Source: Tigriopus japonicus (taxonomy: Eukaryota > Arthropoda > Copepoda > Harpacticoida > Harpacticidae). Taken from it: a stretch of DNA of 64,000 nucleotides. Every line of letters starts with the position of its first letter. Position 1 is the first letter of the stretch. The notes beneath the pieces were generated by a model. It ran no database searches. It saw only the letters and a list, made by a program, of their open reading frames with translations, and was not told where the DNA came from. The stretch spans positions 5,221,123 to 5,285,122 of the forward strand of contig CM021317.1 of the NCBI GenBank assembly GCA_010645155.1, written 5' to 3'. Below, in pieces: positions 24,710 through 35,700 of this stretch. A program made the translations under genes and the position numbers.

Positions 24710-25244
24710 TGCGGACTTAAAATCTGAAAACTTTGTAGTGGGTTTAACGGCATGAAGATCAACCAAGAGAAGGCAGTTGCTTTTTAGTAAAAGAGGTTGG
24801 TTGTTTAAATTTTCTGAGTTAAAAAAGACATGTGAACTTTTGCGAGGTTGCGTGACTCAGATAAATATAATGCTTTTTTTTCAAAGGAATAAATTAAGTT
24901 TAAATTAGCATTAGGTTAGGTTAAGTTAGTTTAAGTAGTGAAGTACTGCTTTAAGATTAAAACACTCGCGCAACCTTGGAATAAATCGTCATGCTGTTTA
25001 CAAACGAGATTTAAATTTTAGTTTTGATTCAAGAAACTGTTGTCCATTGGTTTGTTAGCATAGAAGAGGGCATGGATTTGTTCCGAGCCGGCCTCGCTAT
25101 TGATTTGTAGGGATCCCCTCCACCACTATGAAATATTGTGTATGTAGCCAAGAAAACCACAGCACCACCACCATAAATAGCTTTCTCCTGATTGTTTTTG
25201 ATAAAGTTATTTTAGATCCACTGTGATCAGATTTTAAGTCCGCA
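24710..25244. repeat. Element bounded by perfect 18-bp inverted repeats
   Basis: TGCGGACTTAAAATCTGA at 24710-24727 is exactly inverted at 25227-25244. No open frame of interest lies between and I see no clear target duplication. It sits in the intergenic DNA after the ZnT gene; the rest of 24248-25714 shows nothing recognisable. Confidence 0.5.
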
Positions 25245-25714
25245 CGTTAAGTCCGAAACGATGCATATAGTTTAAAAGCTTTAAAAAAAGATTTTTCTTC
25301 ATTTTCGGACATATGAAATCAAGGAATGTTTTGACGTTGTTTTTTACATACTATAACGTAGATCTCCAGGATTCATAATGATAATAATTCTTGTTATTAT
25401 TTTTAGAAGTAGTAGTATGAAATATTGGTTATTGGATTCTGCACTCTATTCACCAAAAGGGCGATAATGGATGTGAAATATGATTCATGAAAATTTGTTG
25501 AAATATTTTGGGTAAAATGGCCAAGCACGATTCTTTTTTTTTTTACATTTTGTTCACACCAATAAGAAATGGCCATAATCTTTCATGATAAGAACTTGAA
25601 AATGCACCCGATTACATAACATACACTTTCGGAGACCAAAAAATAGTACTTGTTTAATTTTGTTATTTTATGTTTAATTGCAACTCTGATGTCACAAAAA
25701 TGATTGAGCACCTT

Positions 25715-28458
25715 CTACGAGGCGCAATTTGAGCATAGAAATTTATCATTCTTGGGGTAACATTTCTCCCCACCAGGCCCAAGTTTGATCCCACAGTCCT
25801 GAAATAAAAACATCGACATAAAAACTTCAATGCAGTTTTATGGAATCACAAAAACTTCATAGTTGTTCTACTACTATGAACACTACTACTGCGGTTTATC
25901 CGCATGGTTTTAAGATGTCTTTTCCTTACCAAAAATGTTGACAAACGGTCGAGATTGATTGAGCTCTTGAATCATGGCGGACAGTAATATTTTCGGTTAT
26001 TTTTGCTTGGAAGTGTTCTCAAACCACTCTCCTTTCTCCAAGATCGATCAAAATTGGATTACAGTCATTCATTATTTTCATACGGTTTAAAGCGAAGAAT
26101 ACAACAATGGATTTCCCACTGAAATTTTTTGTTCTAGCTACGATTTCTCACTTATTTTTCTTTAAATTGCATCCCAACTCATGCAAAAATATTCTAAAAA
26201 ACTTTTTCGAGCACGCTGGTAACTTGATTATGACAGAACTTTCGTGTCAGGGTGTAAATTGAAGTTGTGGGTAACATTTTTTTGGGTTTTGACAAATGTT
26301 GATTGGGTTGGAATAATATCAATGAAAAAAACTCATGGAAAAGAAGTTTCTTCATTTCCCGTTGTTATTTGTGGTTAGTCGAGAGAAGGGCAGGTTTTCG
26401 GACATCATGAAGAATCTCTTCAAACATCCAGAAAGGGTGAGAGACAACGATCAATAATAGAAATTTATGGATCAATCTGTAAAACTACGCCGGGTGTTAA
26501 CTGTACTAGTTCAAATAGCTCGAGATTCCCAATGTATTTTAACAATAGTCATGCTCAAAAATAGTCTCAGTACATACGGTACGTAAAAGGTACCTTTTGC
26601 AAAGACTCCACTCGAGATTGACATACTCGTGGAAATAGTGCAAATAGCATGTGGCCAAAATCTTTGTTTCAACCCTCCTGTGCTTTTTAACAATCCTCAA
26701 GATAACTTTCAGGTAATCTTCTATGTTTCAAAAACTGAGACTATTCTGGAATGTTTAATGGTTTTGTTGTTGTTTCATAGGATATATTTAAATATTTCAG
26801 TAAACATACGACCTCTTGTCCTTAACAAATTTCTGACTGACTTGAATTTGCGTAGCCAGCATTAACAAAAACATTCAAGAAGCCTAAATGATAAAATATT
26901 TACGGCAAAAATTTATCTCAAGTGTTTTCTAGTTTTTCCCCAAATTTCGTCTAATGTTCCTGTCTCTATTTATTTCTCTCTTACCTCACAACGATAACAA
27001 TCCGGATGATAAGTTCGACCTCCGGCATTCAAAATCTGACTCGATGGACCCCCAATAACGCTTATCACGTTTTGACAACCATAACAAACTTTCCCAAATT
27101 TCCTATAAAAATCAAAAAAATCAAGGTTAGTTACAATCCTCCAAAAAAAAACTTCTGTCTTACTTATTATAACATGGAAAACAGTGGATCGCCTTTGATT
27201 GGTCCGCTTTGAAATGATCGTCATCTCCAGACAAATTGCAACCACACTGACAGCAATTGAAGCAACTCGAATGAAAAGCCAAACCAAGTGCTTCGACCTT
27301 CTCTCCATTTAGACTTTGTCGACAAATCGCACATTGCGGCAATTGGATGCCTTGTGAAGGTTTTGAAGAGGGTTCACCGGCTTCCGAAATCGATTGGTGA
27401 GCCAGAGAACGAAGATTCGAAGTCGAAGCATTTTTCTGTTGAGGAGAGAACCTGGGATTCAAAGAAAACTTCCTAGTGGTTCCCAGTTTCATCCCACCTC
27501 TGCGGAATTCGTCCAGTTTGGCCTTTTGTATTGTAATCAGGTATGGTTCCAGTTCGAGACTTGCAGAGGGTAAGATGGCCTCATGTTTCTCGTCATCAAT
27601 TGCCCAAAATAAGGTGACTTCCGTTTTGTAGACTTTGTCTCTCGAGTATTTACGTTTGCGATACGCTGTGACCAATATTTGGGGTTCTTGTTTGACCAGA
27701 ATGTATGCCATATTTTTTTCCCCGACCGGGATGTATTGGGGCATCACTTCGAATTTGAGATGGTCCTGTGTGATTGGAATCCTTTTTCTTGGATCGGTCC
27801 ATCCAAAGCCTTCAGACATCATTCCATAAACACTCTTCAATATTTTCCCTTCTTCAATATCATACAACTCAAACCTCTTCATAACCTCTTTCCGCTTAAC
27901 ATTTTTTATCAGAGGATTGGCATTCTCAGCCTCCTTTATATCTTGAGCTTTTTTTGCTTCTATCTTTTCGTGGAGGTCATTTACATGCAATTTGTAGGTG
28001 GCAGCTAATCTCTGCAAATCCAAGGAACTCATTCGACCAAAATCCTCATGTTGAATCTTCAATAGAGCACTCAAAACGCGAAGATTGGTGCTTGCCACCC
28101 ATCCTTCGCAACTGTCAGCATAGTTAAATGCGTCTTTGGCAGCCTCACTAGCAAGATTCATCAAGTTATCACCATCCTCTTTCTTATCAAAATTGAATGA
28201 GAGCAGCGCCTCATTCAAGTGCAATGCGCATTTTTTGGCTGGTCCATCAAGAATGCGATCCAACTTTTGGTTCACTTGATCCAACTGTTTATTAATGTTT
28301 GCGTTTTCACCTTGGAGGGTGGCAATGATTTTTTGAACAGAGCCTTCTTCGATTGGTAACATAGATAACCATGTTTGAAGTACTTCAGTGACACTCTCCA
28401 CTTGCATCAATTGATTCACAACAAATGCAGAGCCCTTGACAATTGGCACCAACTCCAT
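25715..28458 (-). CDS. Double-LIM protein with unknown N-terminal domain, paralogue 1
   Basis: Exons on the minus strand: 28458-27164, 27102-26985 and 25798-25715 (stop TAG), giving 498 residues with consistent phases. Residues 1 to about 170 are predicted helical, containing LDQVNQKLDRIL and LASEAAKDAFNYAD. Residues about 200-340 look beta-rich, with RIPITQDHLKFEVMPQYIPV. A Ser-rich linker follows. LIM1 lies in the first exon (CAICRQSLNG...FHSSCFNCCQCGCNL...CFPCYN). LIM2 is split over exons 2 and 3 (CYGC...YHPDCYRCE then DCGIKLGPGG...LCSNC), and all zinc ligands are present. Tandem LIM pairs are protein-binding modules, usually cytoskeletal or nuclear. I do not recognise the N-terminal part. 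The paralogue at 39527-42506 has the same exon plan. A hAT-family terminus lies in intron 2 (about 26943-26967). Confidence 0.9.
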
Positions 28459-28943
28459 TTTGCTTGTTCTTTAGGCTGTTGCCAACTTATGATTGAGTCT
28501 TTGATTTATGAATGCGTTAATGACACAAACTGTAAAGATAAACTTGTCGAGTGTTTTACTAATGCAAGATTATCAAGATTTTTTTCTCGTACAGAACAGT
28601 CTGTCATCAGGAGAACATGAACCCATTGCAATCAGTATCAATTTACAAGGTAAGAATGCGCAAATAAACGAATTCTGCCACTCAGTCTCAATTTGATTGA
28701 CATGTTCTCATAGCACTCAGACGAGATAGGATTGACACGAGACCGGGCTCAGGGCTACGAAACCCCGGGTGTCTAAAAAGCTTACCGCTTCTAGAGAGGT
28801 GCGCAACAAAATTTTAGAAAATTTAAAAAAAGATTACACTTTAAACGCCTATCCGTAATATCCAAGATACAAGAAAACTTAACTTCTAAATCATCGAGAT
28901 TGGAGGATAGTAACAAGATTTACTCTCTCTGACCACTCTCCAA
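28459..28943. other. Upstream region of LIM paralogue 1
   Basis: The promoter of the minus-strand LIM gene should lie here. I see no convincing TATA box, RNA gene or repeat. Confidence 0.4.
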
Positions 28944-29101
28944 ACAGATCGTGATAGGTTCATGGGCCCACATACCTACTATCAAAGAGCTTCGGGCCCA
29001 CGAGTACAGCATTATGGATGCTCTTGGGCACACCAACAACCCGGCCACCAACGACCATCCTTGGAATACATGTGGGCCGGGGCCCCGGATGCCGACCACT
29101 G
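28944..29101. mobile_element. Decayed hAT MITE (GGGCCCAC family)
   Basis: A diverged, partial copy of the intact MITE at 54314-54531. Shared landmarks, in order, are ATCAAAGA, CTTCGGGCCCAC, GAGTACAG, ACGACCATCCTTGG and the end GCCGACCACTG. No target duplication can be assigned. Confidence 0.6.
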
Positions 29102-29853
29102 CCATAGCCCTTGATGAGCAAGGCGTATTAGATAACGGTTCAAGCAACACAACACCGTACTCGAATGTGGAGTTGCTCAAGTCCGAGAGTGGGACAAGAT
29201 GTCCGAGGGCTTTATCGTCAGGTCTTGTAGAAGTGTCTGCCCTCGTGTGGAGCCGTGATCAATGCTAATAGCCCTGACAACACAAAAGTCAAATTGGGTG
29301 GCTTTTGACCCAAAAACTGTTGCCGAGTCTTGGTCTAAAGGGTTCAACTACGGCGACGAGGAAGGCCACGTGTTGGAGGCCAAAATTCGGCAATGCTGGA
29401 GCGGCAAAAATTCACGGCGAGGAGACGCATTAAGGTCTGTACAAACGATTTCTGACACATATCCTATTTACCAACCCGCTCAATCGTCCTTCTGCTGACG
29501 TCGTGTTCGTTTAAGGGCCTCTTCATGCTCTTGCTGGGGTCCTTGTTTGGACCGAAAAAAAAATCTTAGATTTAGTTGCCAAACTCCGTTCTTTAAAGTG
29601 CACATCTGCTTTCGGTTTCTGTAAGCATAAACGAAATCGAAAAAAGAATTTCGCCGTAATTTCAGCCGAAGGCGCATTAAGTCCATTTCTAACCTCAACT
29701 AGTTCCTTGGTTTAGATTTGACTATTTGTGTGACTGAAAAAAAAATTGCGTTGTTTACTCAAATGTATTTAAAATATTTCTTTACAACGCCAAAATGAGA
29801 GTCAAATATTATGGTTCATTGTAAGTTGCATTTCGCAAAAAGAACCAACAAAG
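29102..29853. other. Intergenic DNA before the mariner element
   Basis: One plus-strand frame at 29262-29498 is open for 78 residues, but I recognise no family and see no splice structure. Otherwise nothing to report. Confidence 0.4.
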
Positions 29854-29855
29854 TA

Positions 29856-31164
29856 CCGTATGCGTCATAAGTCCTTGAACACTTTTCAAAACATCAATAA
29901 CTTTGAATATCCCGCTCTTTTGGAGCAAAGCAAAGCTCCCAAAGTATTTGGTGATCTTCAGCTCTCAATTCATGTATTGGATTGAGCCATCACACTGTCC
30001 TGGAGGCCACCAAAGGAAAATGTATTCATTGCGCCAAAAAGTACTTGCGCGCATTGTGGCTGGAGACAGTCCCTCCCAGATTGCAAAGAGGTTTTGTGTT
30101 GCCCGTGGGACAGTTTATAACATCAAAAGGCTTCACAATGAGACTGGAAGCTTGGTTGATCGTTCCAGATCAGGGAGACCAAAGTCAGTTCGAACATTGA
30201 GCCTTGTGAGGAACATCAAGTCCAAGATTGAGGCCAACCCGCGGGAGAACATTCGAAAAATGGCAAGGGATCTAAATGTCCATGAAACGGCTGTCAGACG
30301 GACTGTGAAGGAGGACTTGGGCCTCAAGTCAAGGGCTGTTACCAATGTTCAAGGTTTGACACCCTTACAGAGGCAGAAGAGACTGGACAGGTGCAAGGTC
30401 CTGCTCAATAAGGTCAAAAGAGGTCATGGAAAAGTCCTGATCTTCTCTGATGAGAAAATTTTTACAGTTGATGCTGTCAGCAATTCGCGAAGCCTCCGAT
30501 ACATTGCCAAGACACCTTCAGATGCTCCCCCAGAGGTCAAGTTCACTGGAAGGACCAAGCACCCAGCCAGTGCAATGATGCTTGGAGTCATTGGATCCGA
30601 CGGCAAAGCATTTCCACCAATATGGATAAATGGCACCCTGGGCTCTGACCGTTACAAGTCAATCTTGGCCCATAGGGTGTTCCCTGCACTCAATGCAACC
30701 TATGGCATTGGGAACTGGGTTTGGACCCAAGATGGTGCTCCATGTCACACTTCCAGGGCCACCCAACAGTATTTGGCCAGGAAACTGGGGTCCGATGGAT
30801 TTTGGTCGAAAGAGTTATGGCCTCCAAATTCGCCAAACCTGAATCCATTGGACTACTACATGTGGAGCGCCGTGGAAAAGAGGTCCAATGCTAACTACCA
30901 CAGCAGTGTGGAGGTCATGAAGGCTAAGGTCGAGGAGGAGTGGGCGAAGATTCCAGCCGCTACCCTCAAGGCTGTTTGCGGCAAGTTCCGTGCCCGCCTA
31001 GAGGCCTGCATTGCTGCCCAGGGTGGAATATTTGAAAAATGATAGGCCAAGACCTTGTAAGAGATGAAGGATATTATAAAGTCTTTTGTATCTCAAAAAA
31101 TTGCCTTCTTTTTGCATTATTTAGAAAGTTTAAAAAAGTGTTCAAGGACTTATGACGCATACGG
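29856..31164 (+). mobile_element. Complete Tc1/mariner-superfamily transposon
   Basis: A 1309-bp element with perfect 31-bp terminal inverted repeats beginning CCGTATGCGTCATAAGTC. It is flanked by TA at 29854-29855 and 31165-31166, the superfamily's target duplication. It contains one uninterrupted transposase gene. Perfect ends and an intact frame suggest a recent insertion that may still be mobile. Confidence 0.95.
30020..31042 (+). CDS. Tc1/mariner transposase, DD39D type
   Basis: A 340-residue DDE transposase that would cut at the inverted ends and reinsert at TA. The N-terminus has a paired-like helix-turn-helix (SPSQIAKRFCVARGTVYNIK), the GRPK linker, and a second HTH (NIRKMARDLNVHETAVRRTV). 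The catalytic Asp residues are in FSDEKIF, TQDGAPCH and LNPLDYYMW. I count 39 residues between the second and third Asp, so the signature is DD39D, not the DD34D/E of mariner or Tc1. I chose ATG 30020 because it begins just before the HTH and gives the usual length; an upstream in-frame ATG at 29972 would add 16 residues. Confidence 0.93.
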   Translation: MYSLRQKVLARIVAGDSPSQIAKRFCVARGTVYNIKRLHNETGSLVDRSRSGRPKSVRTLSLVRNIKSKIEANPRENIRKMARDLNVHETAVRRTVKEDLGLKSRAVTNVQGLTPLQRQKRLDRCKVLLNKVKRGHGKVLIFSDEKIFTVDAVSNSRSLRYIAKTPSDAPPEVKFTGRTKHPASAMMLGVIGSDGKAFPPIWINGTLGSDRYKSILAHRVFPALNATYGIGNWVWTQDGAPCHTSRATQQYLARKLGSDGFWSKELWPPNSPNLNPLDYYMWSAVEKRSNANYHSSVEVMKAKVEEEWAKIPAATLKAVCGKFRARLEACIAAQGGIFEK

Positions 31165-31225
31165 TAGATCATATTTTTAACCTGTAAGCATTGTGACACA
31201 AGGCATCTGTTCAACTATGTCTAGC

Positions 31226-32229
31226 GGTTCCAGGATAACTCGATACGGAACTCGCGGAAAACTGGGTACAGCGGAAAACTGGGTACAGCGGAAAACTGGG
31301 TACAGCGGAAAACTGGGTACCACGGAAAACTGGACACAACAGACAACTGAATACATCTTACTTTTACTTACTTACTTACTTACTTACTGAGTACTTTTTT
31401 CTTACTTACTGGAAGATTCAGTACAGGAAAACTCGGTACAGTGGAAAACTGGGTACAGCGGAAAACTTGGTACAACAGAAAACTGGGTACAATTAAAAAT
31501 TGGGTGCAGCAGAAAACTGGGTACAGCGGAAAACTGGGTACAGCGGAAAACTGGGTACAACGGAAAACTGGGTACAGCGGAAAACTGGGTACCACGGAAA
31601 ACTGGACACAACAGACAACTGAATACATCTTAAAGCCAGATGAACATACTTAATCTTCCAATTAAATGCCAATACAGGCGTAGTGGAACTTTTACTGACT
31701 TTGCTTAAACATTTTTGGAACCATAAAAAAATAGCATTTTGTCTTAACTGATTTTTTGGTCAAGTAGTTTCGTTCATTTTAAAGCTGAAAGAACTTGAGT
31801 ACCTTGAGCTTTAAGAGTGCAGCTCTGGCACTGGCACTTTCGAAATACCGTAGTTTCATTGCTTATAATTCTGGAATTAGTTAAAAAAGGGTGAGACAAT
31901 CAAAACCGTGAAAGAATTAGTTGACTGACATATATTGCTAAGTACTCAGTACCCTTAGCACGCAATTTTCTGTTGTACCCAATTTTCTGCCCAGTTTTCC
32001 GCTGTACCCAGTTTTCCGATGTACCCAGTTTTCCACTGTACCCAGTTTTCCGATGTCCCAGTTTTCCGCTGTACCCAGTTTTCCGCTGTACCCAGTTTTC
32101 CGCTGTACCCAGTTTTCCGCTGTACCCAGTTTTCCGCTGTACCCAGTTTTCCTGTATTGAATCTTCCAGTGCCGAGTCTTCCGATGTACCAAGTTTTCCT
32201 GTGTTGAGTTACCGAGTTATCCTGGAACC
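31226..32229. mobile_element. 1-kb inverted-repeat element made of a 17-bp minisatellite, 9-bp duplication
   Basis: The ends are GGTTCCAGGATAACTCG and its inverted copy. The flanks carry a perfect 9-bp target duplication ATGTCTAGC (31217-31225 and 32230-32238). Inside, the unit GGAAAACTGGGTACAGC repeats in tandem at about 31254-31345 and 31425-31615. It recurs in reverse orientation at about 31972-32205, so the element could fold into a long hairpin. An (ACTT)n tract interrupts the left arm near 31352-31390. About 330 bp of non-repetitive DNA lies at the centre. Nine-base duplications are typical of MULE (Mutator-like) elements. No transposase is present. A shorter relative is at 40640-40905. 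Confidence 0.85.
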
Positions 32230-32544
32230 ATGTCTAGCAAATACTGAGAAGTTCGAAAACAGGTCAAATATTATGTCCGAGAGAAATTTTGCGGGCTTTA
32301 CTCAAAGGGCCGTATGCACTCTTAAGCTAAAAATCTGTTCTGTTCTTAGGAGCCTTTTGGGCCTCTCCCACCAGACGTTATCTACAGCGTGATACAGGAG
32401 GTTTTTGTTTTGAAATTGTAATTTTAAAGTAATGCTGAAAGAAAGACTAGCTCCGGTCTTCCCATCATGGCGAGTGCTCAAGATATCGATACTATTTTTA
32501 TGCATTACGTCGTCTTCATCGTCAGGCACTGAAAGTATGGTTAT

Positions 32545-32694
32545 TGTGATAACCGAGTTAATAAGGATTAAGAATAACGATAAATATATTTGAGATAAAA
32601 TATGAGGGAGTCGCCAATGTTTACACGAATCCTCCCCAGAACTCGTTTCCTCCTCAGGGTGTCCTCTATGCAATCATTTCTTTATGCTACAACA
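32545..32694 (-). repeat. 3' LTR
   Basis: 150 bp, identical to the other LTR as read, with TG..CA termini (TGTGATAACC to GCTACAACA on the plus strand). Confidence 0.95.
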
Positions 32695-32704
32695 CCTCCC
32701 CAAG
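32695..32704 (-). promoter_or_regulatory. Polypurine tract of the retrotransposon
   Basis: The minus strand reads CTTGGGGAGG directly before the 3' LTR, where plus-strand DNA synthesis is primed in LTR elements. Confidence 0.75.
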
Positions 32705-32760
32705 TAAAATTTTGCATTATGAAAACAATTTTGCTTAAGTTCCAAATCGGTATCGAACAA

Positions 32761-35700
32761 TCATCTTATAAATGATCCTTGATATCGTATAGGCTTCTTT
32801 TTCTGGCGAGTGCTTCGTCGGGGATGTTGAGAGCAGTCATTGAAGTGAACAGTTTTCTTGGGAGCTGTACCTTCAAATGATGGTTCATTTTTCAGATTCG
32901 TGGACTCCGTATAATTTGAGTAACGAATAGGGGACAAGTATCGTCGGTTTCTCCACAATAGTCTACCATCTTCCTTTAATCGAACTCGATATCTTCTGTT
33001 CCCATTTGATTGGACAATTGTTCCAATCTTGTCCCAAAATAATGTTTTGGAGTTTTGAATCCTCACTATATCTCCCCTTTCCAGTGGTCGTAATGGACGG
33101 GCACTTTTGTCGAAGTTTGCTTTGGTTTTTTCTTGACGATCTGCTCGTTTTCGATCACATAACTCCCGACAAGGTTGGAATTTACTGAGGAATGCACGGT
33201 CGTGTATTGGAACACGGGATCGAATTGGGGATCCGAATAATAATTGGGCTGGAGAGCGGCCATCTGCTTTTGGAGTATTTCTCCATTCTAAGAGACCATT
33301 GAGAAATTCGGGTGACTCTACATCTCCATTTGGGGAGCATTTGCGTAAAAGATTCTTCATTGCTTTTACTCCAGCTTCAGCATGCCCATTTGATTGTGGG
33401 TAATATGGGCTTGAATATCCAGGGGAAATATTATAATTATCTAGGAACTTTTTGAATTCTCTGGACGCAAATTGTGGCCCTTGATCGGTCCGAATTCGGT
33501 GAGGAATACCGTAGATTGAAAACCATGGAAGTATGGCTTTGATGATCTGTCTCGATGTCGGGTCACTTTTCCAACCATAGATGGAAGGCCATCCGGAGTA
33601 TCTGTCTACATAGACAAGGTAATGTTTGTTGGAATATGAGAAAAGATCCATCGATGTATCAACAAAACTTCTCTCTGGGACGGGATCATTCTTCATAGGT
33701 TCAGGTTGTTTGCTCGGTTGGAATTTTTGACATTCATTACATGATTCCACTGTTGAAGTGATATCTGAGTTAATTCCAGGCCAGAAAACGCATTGTCGAG
33801 CACGTTGTTTGGTTCGCACGAGACCTTGATGCGATTCGTGAAGTAAATTTAAAACTTCTCGACGTTTGGACTTCGGAATAACAATTCTCGAGCCCAACAA
33901 GATTAATCCCTTATCGTGATAGAGATTATCTCGAATGTTCCAAAAAGAACGAAGTGGATGCAATTCACCGGGTTTAATGTTAGGAAATCCATGAGTAACA
34001 GCCTCAATTAGCTGAGAATATTCCTGGTCGTCTTTTCCGGCTACTCGAATACAATCCAAATACGGATCACTTGGTCCGGAAATACTCGAAATCTGAATTG
34101 TAGTAATTTGAGCTTGAATCATTTCATTGATTTCTTGCTCAGCCAATTGGTCTTCCGATGTTGGGTCTGTAACTGGAGCACGTGACAGGGCATCAGCGTC
34201 GGCGTGTTCGTTTCCTTTCCTCCATACGGCATGGAAAGAAAAAAGAGTTATCTTTCCTCTCAGGCGTTGAAGTCGTTGGTTATCAATGGCGTCCAACGTG
34301 TATGAGTTGAGAATGGGGATAAGCGGTTTATGGTCGGTTATGACTTCAAATCTTTCAACTCCAAGCAGATATATTTTACATTTTGTGATGGCCCACACAA
34401 CTGCCAGCATCTCCAACTCAATCATCGCGTAGCGAGTCTCCGCGTCTGAGAGAAATCTGGATCCGCATTGGATGAGTTTCCATTGTTTATCATGTTTTTG
34501 GTATAACGCAAAACCAAGACCTTTTAATCGTGAAGCATCGGTTCGGATTTCTGTTGGAAGTCCAGGTTGAAAGTGTGCCAAAATGGGCGTCTCGACGAGG
34601 GCTGCTTTGACTTTGGTAAACGCGTCTGAATGTACGTTTGACCATACAAATGCATTTTTCTTTTGCAAAAGACTTCTCAATGGAAAGCATGTTTTTGCAA
34701 TCTGATCCGAGAAAGCTCCAATCTGATTCACCAAGCCCGTGAAACTTCTCAATTCAGACACATTGGTGGGGATTGGAAATTCTGTAATAGCCCGTAATTT
34801 CTCTGGATCGGAGGCAATTCCTTCACAGTTGACGATGTATCCCGCAAACTTGACTTCCTTTTGTCCCAAAATGAATTTCTTTGGGTTAAGTGTGATGTGA
34901 TTTTTCCGACATCTTTCCAGTACTTCAATCACATCCTTCATGTGTTGCTCGGCCGTTGAGTTAAAGACCAGCATGTCATCGACTACTTTTGAGACATTTG
35001 TGAGACCGGCAATGGCTAAGTCTCCACGTCGACAATACTCATCTTGAGCGGATGAAAGTCCCATGGGGTTCCGGAGGAATTTGTAACATCCAAATGGTGT
35101 AATGAACGTTGTAAGTTCTTGACACTCTTCTTTTAGGGGAATCTGCCAATACCCATGCTTCGCATCTAAAGTGGAAAAGTATTTAGAATTGGGAGAAATA
35201 CGTTCCACAGCTTCTTTTGGCGTCATTAACGGATAAACCGGTCTCTTAACGAACTGATTAAGCTTGGTAAAATCGATGCATAAGCGCCATGAACCGTCAG
35301 GTTTCGGAACCACAACCATTGGGTGTACCCAATCAGTGGGGTTGGTTACAGTAGCAATAATTTGGTGAAGACACATCCATTCCAATTGTGTTTTGACGAA
35401 TTCACGAGATGCAATGGGAAGTTGACGAGCGGTGAACACTTTGAAAGGGATTGCTCCCTCTTTGAGATGAATAGTCATGGGTTCACCTGTCATCACTGGG
35501 AGGCTTTCGCCGTCTGGTGCAAATACATCCGAGTATTGTGCAATTAATTCATCTCGAAGTTTTTGCCAATCTTCCTGAGTTGCAGGCGGTGTCGGTATTT
35601 CCGACAGAATTTTCGGACCAAGGGCAGTCCCCTCAGAGTGATGTGCAGAAATCCACACTGTGCTTGAATCATTGACTGATTTGTCAATAGATTGGATAGA

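Noticed and set aside
29903..30019. Upstream extension of the mariner transposase frame
   Set aside because: The first codon is TTG, and the extra residues precede the normal HTH start. The Met at 30020 gives the family length.
31254..31620. Regularly spaced short repeats resembling a CRISPR array
   Set aside because: Units are contiguous 17-mers without spacers, in a eukaryotic genome, inside a transposable element.
31193..31653. Open frames encoding repeated KLGTAENWVQRKTGYSG-type peptides, and mirror frames at 31973-32392
   Set aside because: They are read-through of a 17-bp tandem repeat, which is open in several frames. There is no independent coding evidence.
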